From the NCBI GenBank assembly GCA_014529385.2, contig CM043959.1, positions 15,335,309 to 15,399,308 on the forward strand: 64,000 nt of DNA. Direction: 5' to 3'. The stretch comes from Adiantum capillus-veneris (lineage: Eukaryota > Streptophyta > Polypodiopsida > Polypodiales > Pteridaceae). Numbering within the stretch: the first letter of the stretch is position 1; the number at the start of each line of letters is the position of its first letter. Below are positions 44,923 to 56,171 of the stretch, in pieces. Both the position numbers and the translations under genes were made by a program. The notes under the pieces were generated by a model, which saw only the letters and a program-made list of their open reading frames with translations, had not been told where the DNA came from and searched no databases.

Positions 44923-47900
44923 TTATCCTTGAATGCCGATTGAGGATGAGCAAAAGCTCAACTTCTCCTTGTTGACCACCTTTGTAAACATGTCTTCAGG
45001 ATTTTCACTTGTATGCACCTTTCCTAGCTTTAGCTGTCCCTCTTCCAAAAGAGTGCGTATGAAGTGATATCTCACCTCAATGTGCTTTGTCCTTGAATGA
45101 AAGGCTGAGTTCTTCGCAAGATGGATAGCGCTTTGGCTATCACTGTACAAGACACAATTGTCTTGTTTGAATCCAAGCTCTTCTAAGAATCTGTGAAGCC
45201 ACATAATTTCTTTGCTTGCCTCTGTCATTGCTACATACTCTGCTTCCGTGGTAGAAAGTGAAACCACTTTCTGCAGCTTTGAAGCTCAGCTTAGTGCTGT
45301 GCCTCCAACTGTGAACATATAGCCAGTAGTGCTGCTTCGAGTATCTTTGTCACCTGCTATATTTGCATCAGCATACCCTTCTAGAAAAATATCAATTCCT
45401 CCAAAATACAAAGCATTTGTTGTTGTCCCTTTTAGATACCTAAGTATCCACTTCACAGCTTGCCAATGCTCTTTACCTGGGTTGTCCATGAACCTACTCA
45501 CAACTCCCACTGCATGTGCAATGTCTGGCCTTGTCCAGACCATAGCATACATTAGAGAACCTACCGCTACAGCATATGGAACTTTAGACATATAGGCTAT
45601 CTCTTCTTGTGTCTTTGGACACATATCCTTTGTTAGTTTAAAGTGACCAGCCAAAGGTGTAGAAACTGGTTTTGCATTTTGCATTGCAAACCTTTCTAGT
45701 ACCTTCTTGATGTAATCTTCTTGAGATAGCTTCATTGTCTTCTTCGTCCTGTCCCTTGATATTTTCATACCAAGTATCCTCTTTGCAGCACCTAAATCTT
45801 TCATTGAAAAAGATTTAGACAGCTCCTCTTTTAGGTCTTTGATGTCCTGCATGTTAGCACTTGCAACATGTCATCAACATACAACATTAGGATGATGAAT
45901 TTCCCATCTCCCAAATTCTTCGTGTAGACCCAGTGATCCGAGCTGCATCTTGTGAATCCATGATCCAACATCCATCGATCGAACTTCAAGTACCATTGTC
46001 TTGATGCTTGCTTTAAACCATACAAGCTCTTCTTTAATCTGCAAACTATTTTCTCCTTACCTTTTACTTCAAATCCCTTTCGTTGAAGCATGTAGATTTC
46101 CTCCTCTAAGTCACCTGAGAGAATGCTGTATTTACATCCATTTGCTCGAGATTTAGATCATGAGCAGCCACATGGCTTAAGACAAGCTTAATTGAGTTCA
46201 TTTTTACAAGAGGAGAAAATATTTCATTGAAGTCAATACCTTTCTTTTGAGAAAAACCTTTTACCACAAGCCTAGACTTGTACCTTTTCTTCCCACCTTC
46301 TTCTTCCTTCACCTTGTACACCCATTTGTTTTGAAGTGCCCGCTTACCTTTAGGCAACTCAACCAATTCCCATGTTTGGTTGCGATGTAGTGAGTCCATC
46401 TCCACTTGCATGCTCTTCGTCCATTCTTCTTTGGATTCATGTTGCATAGCTTCTTCGTATGATTCCGGCTCTCCAGAATCTGAGATCAAGAGATGGTTGA
46501 AGGAAGGAACAAACCTTTCTGGAGGTCTACTTGCTCTTGTAGATTTTCGGGGAATAGGTTGAGGCTCCTCATTTGGTTGACGTTGTTGCACATTGTCATC
46601 GTTTGCAGTCCTTGAGTCTTCACCGTCCTCAAGCTCCATGTACTCATCACCTGTTTCTTTTGTTTGATTTCTTTCCAAGTAATCTTTGTACATATTTTGT
46701 TCGTTAAAAATTACATCCCTACTCCTTAAGATTTTAGCATCTTCAGGATTCCAAAGGCGATACCCAAAGTCACCTTCTCCATAGCCAATGAAGAAACACT
46801 TTTTGGACGTTGCACATAGCTTTGATCTTAGGCTTCTATCTATGTGCATGAAAGCGTCACACCCAAACACTTTGAGAAATTCATAATTCACCGGTTTACC
46901 TGTCCATGCCTCTTCTGGAACTCCCCCATCCAATGCCATTGAGGGTGACCGATTGATTAAGTACACAGACGTACTTACAGCTTCCGCCCAAAGCTCAAGC
47001 GGTAGGCTAGCATGTAGGCGCATGCTTCGTGCTCGCTCCATGATTGTCCTATTCATTCTTTCTGAAATCCCATTTTGTTGAGGTGTCCTTGGGGTTGTCC
47101 TTTGCCTCCGAATGCCATTGCTAGCACAAAAGCTTTCAAAATCTTGGCTGCAATATTCACCTCCATTGTCGGATCTGAGGCATTTAACCTTGGTACCTGT
47201 TTCATGCTCCACAAAGGCTTTCCACCTTTGAAATATAAAAAATACATCCGATTTATTCTTCATGAAATAAACCCATGTTTTTCTAGTCGCATTGTCTATG
47301 AATGTTACATAGTACAATGAGCCACCAAGAGATGGTGTACTTGCAGGACCCCAAACATCAGAATGAACCAACTCAAGTTTTTTATTTTTTCTTTCATTTC
47401 TTGATTTTTGAAATTTTACCCTCTTTTGTTTACCATAAACACAATCTTCATAGAACTCTAAGTCCACTTCTTTCAAACCTGGTAGAAGCTTCTTTGTTTG
47501 AAGGATTTGCATTCCTTTGGCACTCATATGCCCAAGCCAATAGTGCCACACCGCACTATCAACTTCTGTAGTTGCTGCACAAGCTGAAGGCTGCGTGCTA
47601 ACAGTACACAAGTAAAGTGTACCAACCCTTTCTCCCTTAGCAATCACCAAAGATCCTTTTGAGATCTTCCACCGTTTGTTTCCGAATGCAATGTTGTGAC
47701 CTTCATCGTCCAATTGTCCTGTAGAAATCAAATTTTTGCGAAGAGAAGGAACATACCTAACATCTTTAAGCTTCCATTCATTTCCGTTAGCAATTTTGAT
47801 AGAAACTGTACCTTTGCCGACAATCTCACAAGCTTCATCATCTCCCAAGTATACATACCCAAAATTACCTTTGGTGTAGTCTTGGAAATGTTTCTTGTGT

Positions 47901-48798
47901 GGTGTCGCATGGAATGAAGCCCCGGAATCTACTATCCAGGAATTAGACACATTGTCTAATGAGAGAATTAGAGCATCTTGCTCTACTTTACCTGCCACAT
48001 TGGCCTCCGATGTTGGCTTGTTGTCTTGAGACTCTGTCTCCTTCTTCTTCTTGGACCAGCAATCCTTCTTAACGTGGCCCTTCTTGCCGCAGTTCCAACA
48101 TTCAAGAACTGACTTTGTGAGTGACTTGCTCCGCCTTGAGCGATCATGACCCTTTTGGTTTTTGAACTTCTCCTTATGCCTTCCTCTTGTTTCCACTGAC
48201 AATGCAGCACTTGATGATTCTCCTGTGCTTCTCCTTCGTATTTCCTCGCTTAGGAGAACACCCACAACATCATCAAACTTAAGAGTATTTGTGCCAGAAA
48301 TAGAATTACTTACAGCCATCACAAGGCTGTCCCAACTATTAGGTAGAGATGATAGTATAAGGAGAGCTCGCACTTCTCATCGAAATTGATTTTCATGAAT
48401 CGAAGTTGACTTATGTTTGTGTTAAAGTTATTTAGGTGTTCTGCAACTGAACCATTCTCTGCCATCTTTAGATTGAACAAGCGCTTCATGAGAAATACCT
48501 TATTGGATGCCAATGGTTTCTCGTAGAAGTCGTCAAGTGACTTCATCAAGTCCTTCGTGGTCTTCATCTCCGAAACATTGAAGTCCAACATTGACTCTAA
48601 GCTTAACCGGATTGTTCCCAGTGCCTTTCGATCAAGGACAATCCATGCTTCATCTGCCATCGTTGCGGGCTTCTTTGCAAGACCGCCTAGTGGCAAATAG
48701 AGGTCCTTCTGGTAGAGATAGTCTTCAATCTGCATCTTCCAATGTTGGTAGTTTTTGCCATTGAACTTCTCAATCTTGAGCTTTCCTTCCTCTGCCAT
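44923..48798 (-). pseudogene. Copia Gag-Pol polyprotein (three frameshifts, one stop)
   Basis: Order: Gag (ATG at 48798, MAEEGKLKIEKFNGKNYQHW), CCHC knuckle CWNCGKKGHVKKDC, protease WIVDSGASFHATP, then a pre-integrase zinc region in which one expected Cys reads Tyr (EFYEDCVYGKQ). The integrase core has HSDVW, RSDNGGEY and NGISERMN, all three acidic residues present. RT follows with YVDD at 45870-45881 and RNase H with STTEAEYVAM and YSDSQSAIHLAKN. Lesions: one-base losses near 48372 (Gag), 46118 (RT) and 45866 (RT), and TGA at 45286-45288 before RNase H. The sequence is otherwise well preserved, so inactivation seems recent. Confidence 0.93.
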
Positions 48799-48857
48799 AA
48801 CTCCCACTCAATTCAAGGAACCCTTTCCTTGAGATAACTTAGCTACGAGAAAACCTT

Positions 48858-48869
48858 GCTCTGATACCA
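48858..48869 (-). other. Copia primer-binding site (tRNA-iMet)
   Basis: Minus-strand TGGTATCAGAGC, two bases after the 5' LTR end, complementary to the 3' end of plant initiator tRNA-Met. It fixes the element's orientation. Confidence 0.93.
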
Positions 48870-48871
48870 GT

Positions 48872-48956
48872 TGTTAGGAAATATGACGTAGCTAAATAGA
48901 TATTTGAGTAGATTACTTAATGGAGAGAGGTAGATTTCACACACAAGAGATTATAG

Positions 48957-49021
<65 letters not shown>

Positions 49022-49650
49022 CACGATATACGTGGTTCACCCAATGTGGGCTACGTCCACAGGAAAGCAGCCACTCAATGGCTTTAGTACTTCAAAACAA
49101 GAAGTAGTTTACAAAGGGATTATACCCTTAATGGAGCTTCCGCCTTGCTTCACTCTCACCACCTCACACTCACCTTGTTGCATCAACTTCACACTATGAA
49201 ATGTGTGTAGAAATGGCCTCCTTTTATAGGCCAAAAGGGCTGCCCTCTCTCATAAGAGGCAGCCATGTGTAGCCACCTTTGTGTAGATAAGTCCAAATCG
49301 GACCCTTCAATCCGCCCATGTGTGGCCGCCCTTGAGAAGACAAGTCCGCTTTTGAATTCGACCACCGGCCACCGGCCATTGACTTCCGACCACCGGCCAC
49401 CGGCCAACCGATCGGTTGTTTTCCGACCACTTTTTGACCCCCGTCCTGCCATAATATTCCGACGAAGGAAAAAAAAGTCTCGGGGGCGGGGACTTCCGCC
49501 CCCGAGGCCCCTAAAGTTGCCCTTGATTTTTGGCCGTGAAAATTTTGGTTTTTGGCGAGTGATTTTCCTTCACGCACGATAATGGGGGCCTTACAAATGT
49601 GCGCTTTTACCACAGAAGATTACAAGGTAAATCAGGCTTCATACTTAACA
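48872..49650 (-). repeat. Copia 5' LTR (779 bp)
   Basis: Same ends as the 3' LTR, with GA repeats at about 48961-49017. It contains an extra GC-rich segment (about 49305-49505) with tandem ACCGGCC units and a self-complementary GGGGGCGGGGA/CCGCCCCCGAGG part, absent from the 3' LTR. Confidence 0.93.
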
Positions 49651-49655
49651 AGTTT

Positions 49656-50520
49656 TAGGTCGTAGGTCTTCGTGCACTGCTCGGTTTCTAGCGTTTTTTC
49701 TAGGGCTTTAGACTAGCTATTGGACGTACTAAATGGATCATTGTCGAGTAAAGAAATTACCCCTCATGTCTCGTGTGAGACGGCGCTGAGAATGGTCAAC
49801 TGTGGGCTCCGAAAAAGTTGCACGAAAGAGGACGAAATCTCTCTCTGCAAAGGCAATGAGGTGGTTTTAGCCTACCTTGGATATCTATACCTGGACTTCC
49901 AGAACCAAATTTCCCCAGCTTCCCTTGTTAGTCATACTAGGCCGTGAAATCTATGTTAGACTCAAAAATTTCCCTGATGGGATTCATGTAGCTCATTCTG
50001 CAAGAATTTTGCAAAAGTAGGCTTGGCCGCTTAATTAAGCTTCCTGCTTCCATCTTTTGATTTCATTGAAAATTTTTGTGCTTGTCCGCTTTGTCTTTTT
50101 GATCACCATTGTGTCTTCCATTTTTTCATCTGAGATTTCCTGCTATTTATTATTAATTTTTGACATGTTTATTTGAAAAAATCAAAGAAAATAGCAAAAT
50201 TCTCTAAAAAAGTAAAGTAAAAATCCAATAATTAAGAAAACCGCTTGAAAAACACAGCTTTATTGTTTTTTGTTGGAATTTTCTATTTTTAAGCCTCATT
50301 ATCAATAAAAATGATGAAAAATATCCAAAAAAGGACTATTTTTGATGAGTTTCTGAAAGTATTTACACTCATTGGGAAGATATTATCAATGAATTTTCCC
50401 TTGATGATGAATTATAAGGATATTATTAGGTAATTTTGCAAAAAATCACACATTAACATCGAACTTTTTCCTACTCCTTCAAACATTGCCCTTAATTACT
50501 TAGTACTTAGTGCCCTTCCA
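49656..50520 (-). repeat. Element Y LTR and adjoining leader sequence
   Basis: On the minus strand a TG start (TGGAAGGGCACTAAG) follows a purine tract, CTAGGAGGGG, at 50521-50530, and AT-rich LTR-like sequence continues. Where the LTR ends and the E2 leader begins (between about 49660 and 49960) cannot be fixed, because no second copy is present. No ORF of interest is seen: the frame 49720-49947 (+) lacks recognisable motifs. Confidence 0.45.
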
Positions 50521-50576
50521 CCCCTCCTAGAAGGCGTACTCCGGGACGACTGTGTGCATGGGTGGAACAATCGTGT

Positions 50577-51780
50577 CTATGCATAGCCGTGGTTGGAATC
50601 TACCATGCTATGTAGATCAATGCAATTCAAACCAATATATTGTGCAAGAGTTGGGTCTTGAGTAATTTCCAATGTCGAGGTTTGCTGTTGATGTCTTCCA
50701 AAGAGAAAATCTTGTAGCTTGTGTGCTCTTTGTTTGATTGTACCATCAGGATGTTTTAGCACACTGATTGCTTGAGCTGTTGGTAGCACTTTTGACTCTT
50801 GTTGAGCTTTTTCTCGCCATTGGTAGCTTGGTCGGTTTGGTGCTGCATGGTGTGGTGGAGTCTATTGAGACTTAACTCGCCATTCCTTGATTGGTTTCGC
50901 GTTTTGTGGAGAAGATAAGAGCTCCTTTTTCTTCCAAACCATTTCCATGTTAGGTTCCTTGCTTGGAGATGCCCATCTCTGTGTGTTAACCCTTGGAAAC
51001 CTTCCTTTGTTTTGTCGGGCGGTGAAGTTTTAGGTACCCAGATTTGAATCGGCTTATCCTTAAGCTGTGCTTTTGGTACCCAAATTTTCTTGACTCCTTG
51101 CATGCTATATGTAGCATTTGATTGTCGAGGGGATGGAGAAGATTGACTACTTCTTGGTTTGGTCTGCTGATTGCTTCTTTTCCATTCCTCCTTGCTTGGT
51201 GCAATTGGAACAATAAGTTGCCCTCCTCTAGGTGATAGCTTTAGCTGATTTGTATCCCAATCTGGTAATGCTTTGTATGTTCGCATCCAGGGAATTCCAA
51301 GAATCATCGTCTCATTCATGTGTTCATCTGGCAAGCAGACAAACTGATGAGGACATGAACATCCGTGTACTATCACATTCAAGTTGACTACTCCCAATGT
51401 TGGAGTTGGGTTCTTGTTGCATCCTTTGATTATAGCTATTCCTGTGATCAATGCTTGACTCGTGGCCTTTTTGTATGTGGAATAACTGACTGCATTTACT
51501 CTAGCTCATGTGTCGACCAAAGAATTGGTACTATGATTGTAGAGCTGTACTTTGATGCGCAGATCCATTCTATCTTACCAGTCATCATCTGTTGAAACTG
51601 CGTCTTTAGGTAATTCCCATTGTCGATCATCTATTTCCAAAGTGTTGATGGGAATCGGTATCTATTGATTCTTGAGAGTAACTTTCCGCTTGAGTACCCG
51701 AAGCCTAGCTTCCTCTTGGGCTTCATCAATAACCTGCTCTCATTTGATCTTTCTTTGCCTGGCTGCATGTATTCTTTCTA
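50577..51780 (-). pseudogene. Element Y: retropepsin-like domain C-terminal to integrase
   Basis: The minus-strand frame continues from the integrase C-terminus through QVIDEAQEEARLRVLKRK to DLRIKVQLYNHSTNSLVDT, where a TGA (51506-51508) occupies the Gly position of the DTGA active site, then ARVNAVSYSTYKKA. Downstream are CPHQFVCLPDEHMNETMILGIPWMRTY (flap and ILGxPW region) and two basic motifs, KKIWVPKAQ and IQIWVPKT. The open part is 50756-51451. It matches the E3 tail. In usual Ty3/gypsy elements the protease lies between Gag and RT; here it follows integrase. It ends close to the polypurine tract before the Y LTR. Confidence 0.65.
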
Positions 51781-51859
51781 GCAATACATTGGTTAGTGGA
51801 AAATTGTATTTCTGTAAACAACATCCACTAATCCAATTAGCCATTGGTTCACCATCTAG

Positions 51860-53023
51860 GGTGGACAATTTTACTGCTCCACTTCGAGATACATCTTCAA
51901 TGATAAACGGTCCGTTTTTCTTTTTCTTAAACTTGGGAATGTGTTGCTTAAGGGAATAGACTAAAACTAAGTCCCCTTTCTTGAAGATTTTTGTGATTAA
52001 GTGGGAATCAAAAAACTATTTTTGTTTTCGCTTTTGTGCATAGATATGAGCTACAGTAGTTAGCCTTTGCTCGTCTAGCTTTTCCAAATCTTTGAGACTT
52101 TTTGACAATTTCGTGTCCAGTCCACTCAAGATTCTGTGCTACCCTTAATGTCGGCAATAGAAATTCTATTGGAAGTATGGCATCAAGACCATAAACAAGG
52201 TTAAAGGGTGTGGCATTTAAAGTTGTTTTGAATGAAACTCGGTAAGCCCATAGAGCAGCATGGAGATTCATTTCTTCTTGAACTAACCACTTTAGTCAGC
52301 ACCGAGCTAAGAATCTTATTCGTATGCTCAGCTTGTCCGTTTGCTTGTGGGTGATAGGGAGTTGATTTGTTATGGATGATCATAAACTCATTAAGCAAAT
52401 ACTCTATTACCTCATTGAGGAAATGAGTTCCCCGATCACTGACAATCTCTATTGACAGTCCATACCTTGTGAATACATACTCATATAAGAATGCAACAGT
52501 GGTTCTAGCATCATTCTTTTGAGTTTCTTTAGCCTCGGCCCACTTGGTCAAATAGTTCGTAGCTACAATGATATATTGAGCTTGGGTTCTATAAGCAGGT
52601 GGCTATATCGGTCCAACAAAATCTATACCCCATTTTGCAAAATCTCTAGCCCCCATCATTGGTCTTAAGGGCATGCTATCTACTCATGTTGGCATTTTTG
52701 CTCGTTGACAAGCATCACACCTTCGAACATATTCTTTAGCATCTGTAAAAAGTGTTGGCCACCATATGCCTGCCATCAAGATTGCTCTTGCGGCGGTCTC
52801 ACTAGAAAAGTGACCTCCAGCTAATCCAGCATGTGGTTGTTCTATAATCGGAATATACTCGTTTTCATTCGCACAAAGACACAAATGTTGATCTTTATCT
52901 CTCCGATACAATTGGTTCCTTAAAAGAGCATAGTCTCTTGCTTTAGTTTTAATTGCTCTTCGATGGTGTTTACTCATATCCTCAGAAAATGTTTGGCTCG
53001 ATAAGTCAGTAATAACCAGATAA
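51860..53023 (-). pseudogene. Element Y: integrase (broken)
   Basis: Ty3/gypsy integrase on the minus strand. The zinc-binding N-domain is in 52684-52977 (H...H: PHAGLAGGHFS; C..C: CDACQRAK). A stop follows, then WGIDFVGP, VSDRGTHF and ANGQAEHTNK with the catalytic D, D and E (52201-52640). The C-terminal part reads GPFIIEDVSRSGAVKLSTLDGEPMANW (about 51860-51950). It joins the protease-like domain at 50577-51780. Just upstream (52978-53023) lies LVITDLSSQTFSED, so some sequence preceding integrase is kept before TG2 interrupts it. Frameshifts near 52200 and stops make it inactive. Confidence 0.82.
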
Positions 53024-53215
53024 TTACTCCACTTAAGAACATGTGGCCGGTTAGGCCAAGTGCCCGCCCACTATATTTATTCATTATGTACATAATAGAA
53101 TAAGGGGGCTCACATGTAGAGAGTGAGTTTTAACCCTTGCAAACACAAGGTCTCCTCTTCTCCTCTCTTTTCCATTGTTGCACACACTCACACACGCTTT
53201 CGCTTGTGCACTTCA
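53024..53215 (+). repeat. TG2 5' LTR
   Basis: It aligns with 55980-56171 from CATGTGGCCGGTTAGGCC onward. The first 15 or so bases are degraded, so the TG end is inferred from the 3' copy. It ends GTGCACTTCA. Confidence 0.75.
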
Positions 53216-53217
53216 AC

Positions 53218-53229
53218 TGGTATCAAAGC
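53218..53229 (+). other. TG2 primer-binding site (tRNA-iMet)
   Basis: TGGTATCAAAGC, one mismatch from the initiator tRNA-Met complement TGGTATCAGAGC, two bases after the 5' LTR. Confidence 0.85.
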
Positions 53230-54264
53230 TTTGGCTTCGCAACAGATGGAGTGCTGCAGAGAAGTGAGCTTTCGGCTATGGTGAGCTCGCTTTCGGTGGA
53301 AGCTTGATATTGGTGAGCAATCACCAGATCTATACTCACGGAAGCTTGAGGGACATTCCTAAGCTTGAGAGAAGGGTATATTGCAAGTGTGTATGCTTTT
53401 TTGTAGCCATACTTGCAGGAAGAATGCAGATTTTCATTTTCGCAGGTCATTTTTTGGGCTCCGAAACAATGTTTTTTGCGTAACTTTTGCATACGGAATA
53501 CGATATATGCAAGGTTAAGGTGTAAACTGAGGTTTTGGCACGTTCCGGACACAATGGTGATGTCCATTTGGACTGATTTTGACATCTAAATTTTTTGCAG
53601 CAGCAGTTGTTTATTGAGTGTCGAGGATTCCACACATGGTTTGCTCTCGGATGTGAGAGTGGTAATGGCTGCAAGTTTGCTCACAAGTAAAGGATACGAT
53701 GTATTCCTTATGTGGTTTGATGCTCAAGGAGTTGAGACTTTGGGGCAACTCATGTATGCTGGAGTGCGACTTTTGCGCATGATTTGCTCATGGTTTTGAG
53801 CATGTTTATGGCATGTATGGTTATTATGGTTAGATAGACAAATATTCCCGAAACTCTGCCGGATTTTTCTTGCGAGTTTATTTGTTTATGCGCATGGTTT
53901 GAAATTGTGGTTTAATTGTATTTGGCACTTAGTGGTTGCTTTGCCATAGTGTTTTGGCATTGTGTTGTGAGAGTGTTTGCTCATCGGATTATGTCATTTG
54001 ACATACATGTGGTAATCTCTTCAGGAGGGAGATTGTTGATGATAGTTTCATCGATTACCACATAGTGCTCTTGGATTAGAGCGGGTGTTTTGGTATCATT
54101 TGAGCGGTTTTGCTCACTTCTTCGTTACATTGATCGACATATTTGTTGACACTTCTCTTAAACAGCTTATGTTGTATTTTGACAGTACTTGGTGTATGAG
54201 TTAGCCAGGCTTTGGCTAGTGTCAGTTGATCAATTTGTGCTTGGTCTTGTCACAGGTTATCGCC
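53230..54264 (+). other. TG2 leader, non-coding
   Basis: About 1 kb between the primer site and gag without a convincing ORF. It is T/G-rich, with a polypurine-like AGGAGGGAG and TGTTGATGA near 54020-54040 that may be an internal remnant. No palindrome array is seen. Confidence 0.5.
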
Positions 54265-55896
54265 ATGGATTTGGCATGTACATCATTGTCAGGGTTTGTG
54301 CTTTTCCATACAAAGTTTGATGGTTCAAACTTTGAGCATTGAAAAGCAGGTATGCATGATGCATTAACTCAGTTGGGCCAAGTTTTTCCACTACAGGGCA
54401 TGGATACTAGGCCAGAGTCTATGATTGACGATGAGTGGGAGGACTTGGATGAGCTTGCACGTTCGACGATCATGTTACACCTTGGTGAGTCTGTGTATCG
54501 CATTAGTTTGGATGCATGTACAACTAGAGAGTTATGGCAAAGATTGTGCAATGCTTTTGGCACAAATGAGTCTAGAGAGATGCCGGCAGTCAAAGGACAA
54601 CCTTGCAGACATAGAGATGTTGTGTGTTGGCATTGTGGTCATACAGGTAGGTCATGTACGTAGGTGTTGTTTTCGACGGATGAGATAGTGAAGGAGACAG
54701 CACAAGAGGGATGCTATCACTTGGGATGATGTGGGAGTAGATGTAGCGTATGTGTCTACGCATGACGTAGATGTCACCTTTGATTCCATGTTTACTCTTG
54801 ACTTTCTTATGTCGGTTTTTGACAACAAATTACCTTCGCATTGGATACTAGATGTGAGTGCTAGATTTCATGTCACACTGAGTCGTGAGTGGTTTAGCAC
54901 ATATGCTAGTGGTATGCTTGGACATGTGTGTCTAGCTGATGGTTCAATACATGACATAGTTGGTGTAGGGGATGTCAGACTATTGTTGCCAAGTGGTGCA
55001 TCATACGTGTTATGAGATGTACGCCATGTGTCAGGTTTGACGCAGAGCATGATCTTTGTGAGTCAGTTACGAGACAGCGGATGCCAGGAAGTGCTGGATG
55101 AGCACAATTTCAGATTGCATCGTGGACAGCTAGTCATAGCAAGATTTGCTAGTGTTGGTACGATTCATGCAATGCAAATACGCATGTACGAGATGATATA
55201 GTCTTCGTGAGTACACAAACATGCAGATAGACGAGGCATGTCTCCTTTGTGGATATGTTGCATGATGCTCTAGTTTGTGAGCATGTTGAGCCAGTTGTGC
55301 AGACAGTTGTGCAACAAGGCATGTCATTCGTGGATACAATGACGGATATGGATGGCTTGAGTGTTGAGGATTCAGCCGTGATTCAGTCATTCATGGACAT
55401 GCTTAGGCCAGAGGCTGATGTGTGTGAGTTAGAGCTAGGGATTGCTCTTACCACACAGGGTTCAGGACAGACACATGCTCTTGGTGTGCATGTGACATGC
55501 GATGGACACGAGGATGGATTCCAAGGATCGGATTTTGGGTGTCAGAGTGATTACCATGAGTGGAGTTCTGAGCCAGATTTGATTGAGATGGTCAGATTGG
55601 AAGATATTGCTAGGATTGCATCAGCATTTGGGAGTCTCATGTACGAGGTAATGATCTCGAGACCCGAGATTGCATTTGCAGTAGGTGCATTTGCAGTAGG
55701 TGCATTTGCAGTGGGAGCAGTTAGTCGTGTAGTGACTGATGTTGGCCTTGAGCATAGGGGTACTTTGCAGCGTATGGTGAGATACCTGCAGGGTGTGTGC
55801 GACTTTGGTGAGGAGTATTGTGTTTATTGCTCTATACTTTCTCTACGATTAGAGCTGGATGCACACAGATTCAGTGAGCCAGTGGGAATTGGCTGA
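54265..55896 (+). pseudogene. TG2 Gag-like polyprotein (broken)
   Basis: The same layout as TG1. From ATG 54265 it reads into Gag (TGA at 54340-54342; TKFDGSNF, DALTQLGQ), then the zinc knuckle start CWHCGHTG with a frameshift at about 54650 (HVRRCC in the other frame). A protease-like region follows in 54731-55015, with WILDVSARFHVT in place of DSGA. After further frame changes the last frame, 55249-55896, holds an acidic stretch and the RT/RNase H remnant FGSLMYEVMISRPEIAFAVGA. An 18-bp unit encoding GAFAV is repeated in tandem (55681-55720). It ends PVGIG, like TG1. Confidence 0.7.
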
Positions 55897-55979
55897 GGTC
55901 ATACTTGTGATGGCCTTGTATAGGTTTTGTACGGTTTTCTTTTCTCTCTCACGACCACATTGGCCTTTACTTGGGAGGT

Positions 55980-56171
55980 TGTTGGGGTAAAGCCCCATGT
56001 GGCCGGTTAGGCCAGATGCCCGCCCACTATACTTATTCATTATGTACATAATAGAATAAGGGGGCTCACATGTAGAGAGCGAGTTTTAGCCCCTACAAAC
56101 ACAAGGTCTCCTCTTCTCCTCTCTTCTCCATTGTTACACACACTCACACACACTCCCGCTCGCGCACTTCA
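55980..56171 (+). repeat. TG2 3' LTR (192 bp)
   Basis: It starts TGTTGGGGTAAAGCCCC after the polypurine tract and ends GCGCACTTCA. The start and length resemble the TG1 LTR. Confidence 0.85.

Larger units (their letters stand above)
44271..49655 (-). mobile_element. Complete Ty1/copia element with 5-bp TSD
   Basis: The element occupies 44276-49650 and is flanked by AGTTT at 44271-44275 and 49651-49655. On the minus strand it reads: 5' LTR (48872-49650), primer-binding site perfectly matching the initiator-methionine tRNA 3' end (48858-48869), polyprotein (48798 to 44923), polypurine tract (44861-44874, CCAAGTGGGAGAT) and 3' LTR (44276-44860). LTR ends are TGTTAAGTAT and CCTAACA. It is inserted in the E2 leader or upstream gypsy sequence. 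The polyprotein type resembles the Tork/Tnt1-like copia group. Confidence 0.95.
53024..56171 (+). mobile_element. TG2: gag-only copia derivative with both LTRs
   Basis: 5' LTR about 53024-53215, primer-binding site 53218-53229, a leader of about 1 kb, a gag-like region 54265-55896, a polypurine tract TTACTTGGGAGGT (55967-55979) and 3' LTR 55980-56171. Integrase and most of RT are absent, as in TG1. The flanking five bases do not match, and the flanks are pieces of two different gypsy integrases, so this is not a simple undisturbed insertion. Confidence 0.82.

Noticed and set aside
53024-56171. TG2 as a simple insertion with target-site duplication
   Set aside because: The five bases on the two sides do not match, and the flanks belong to two different gypsy copies.
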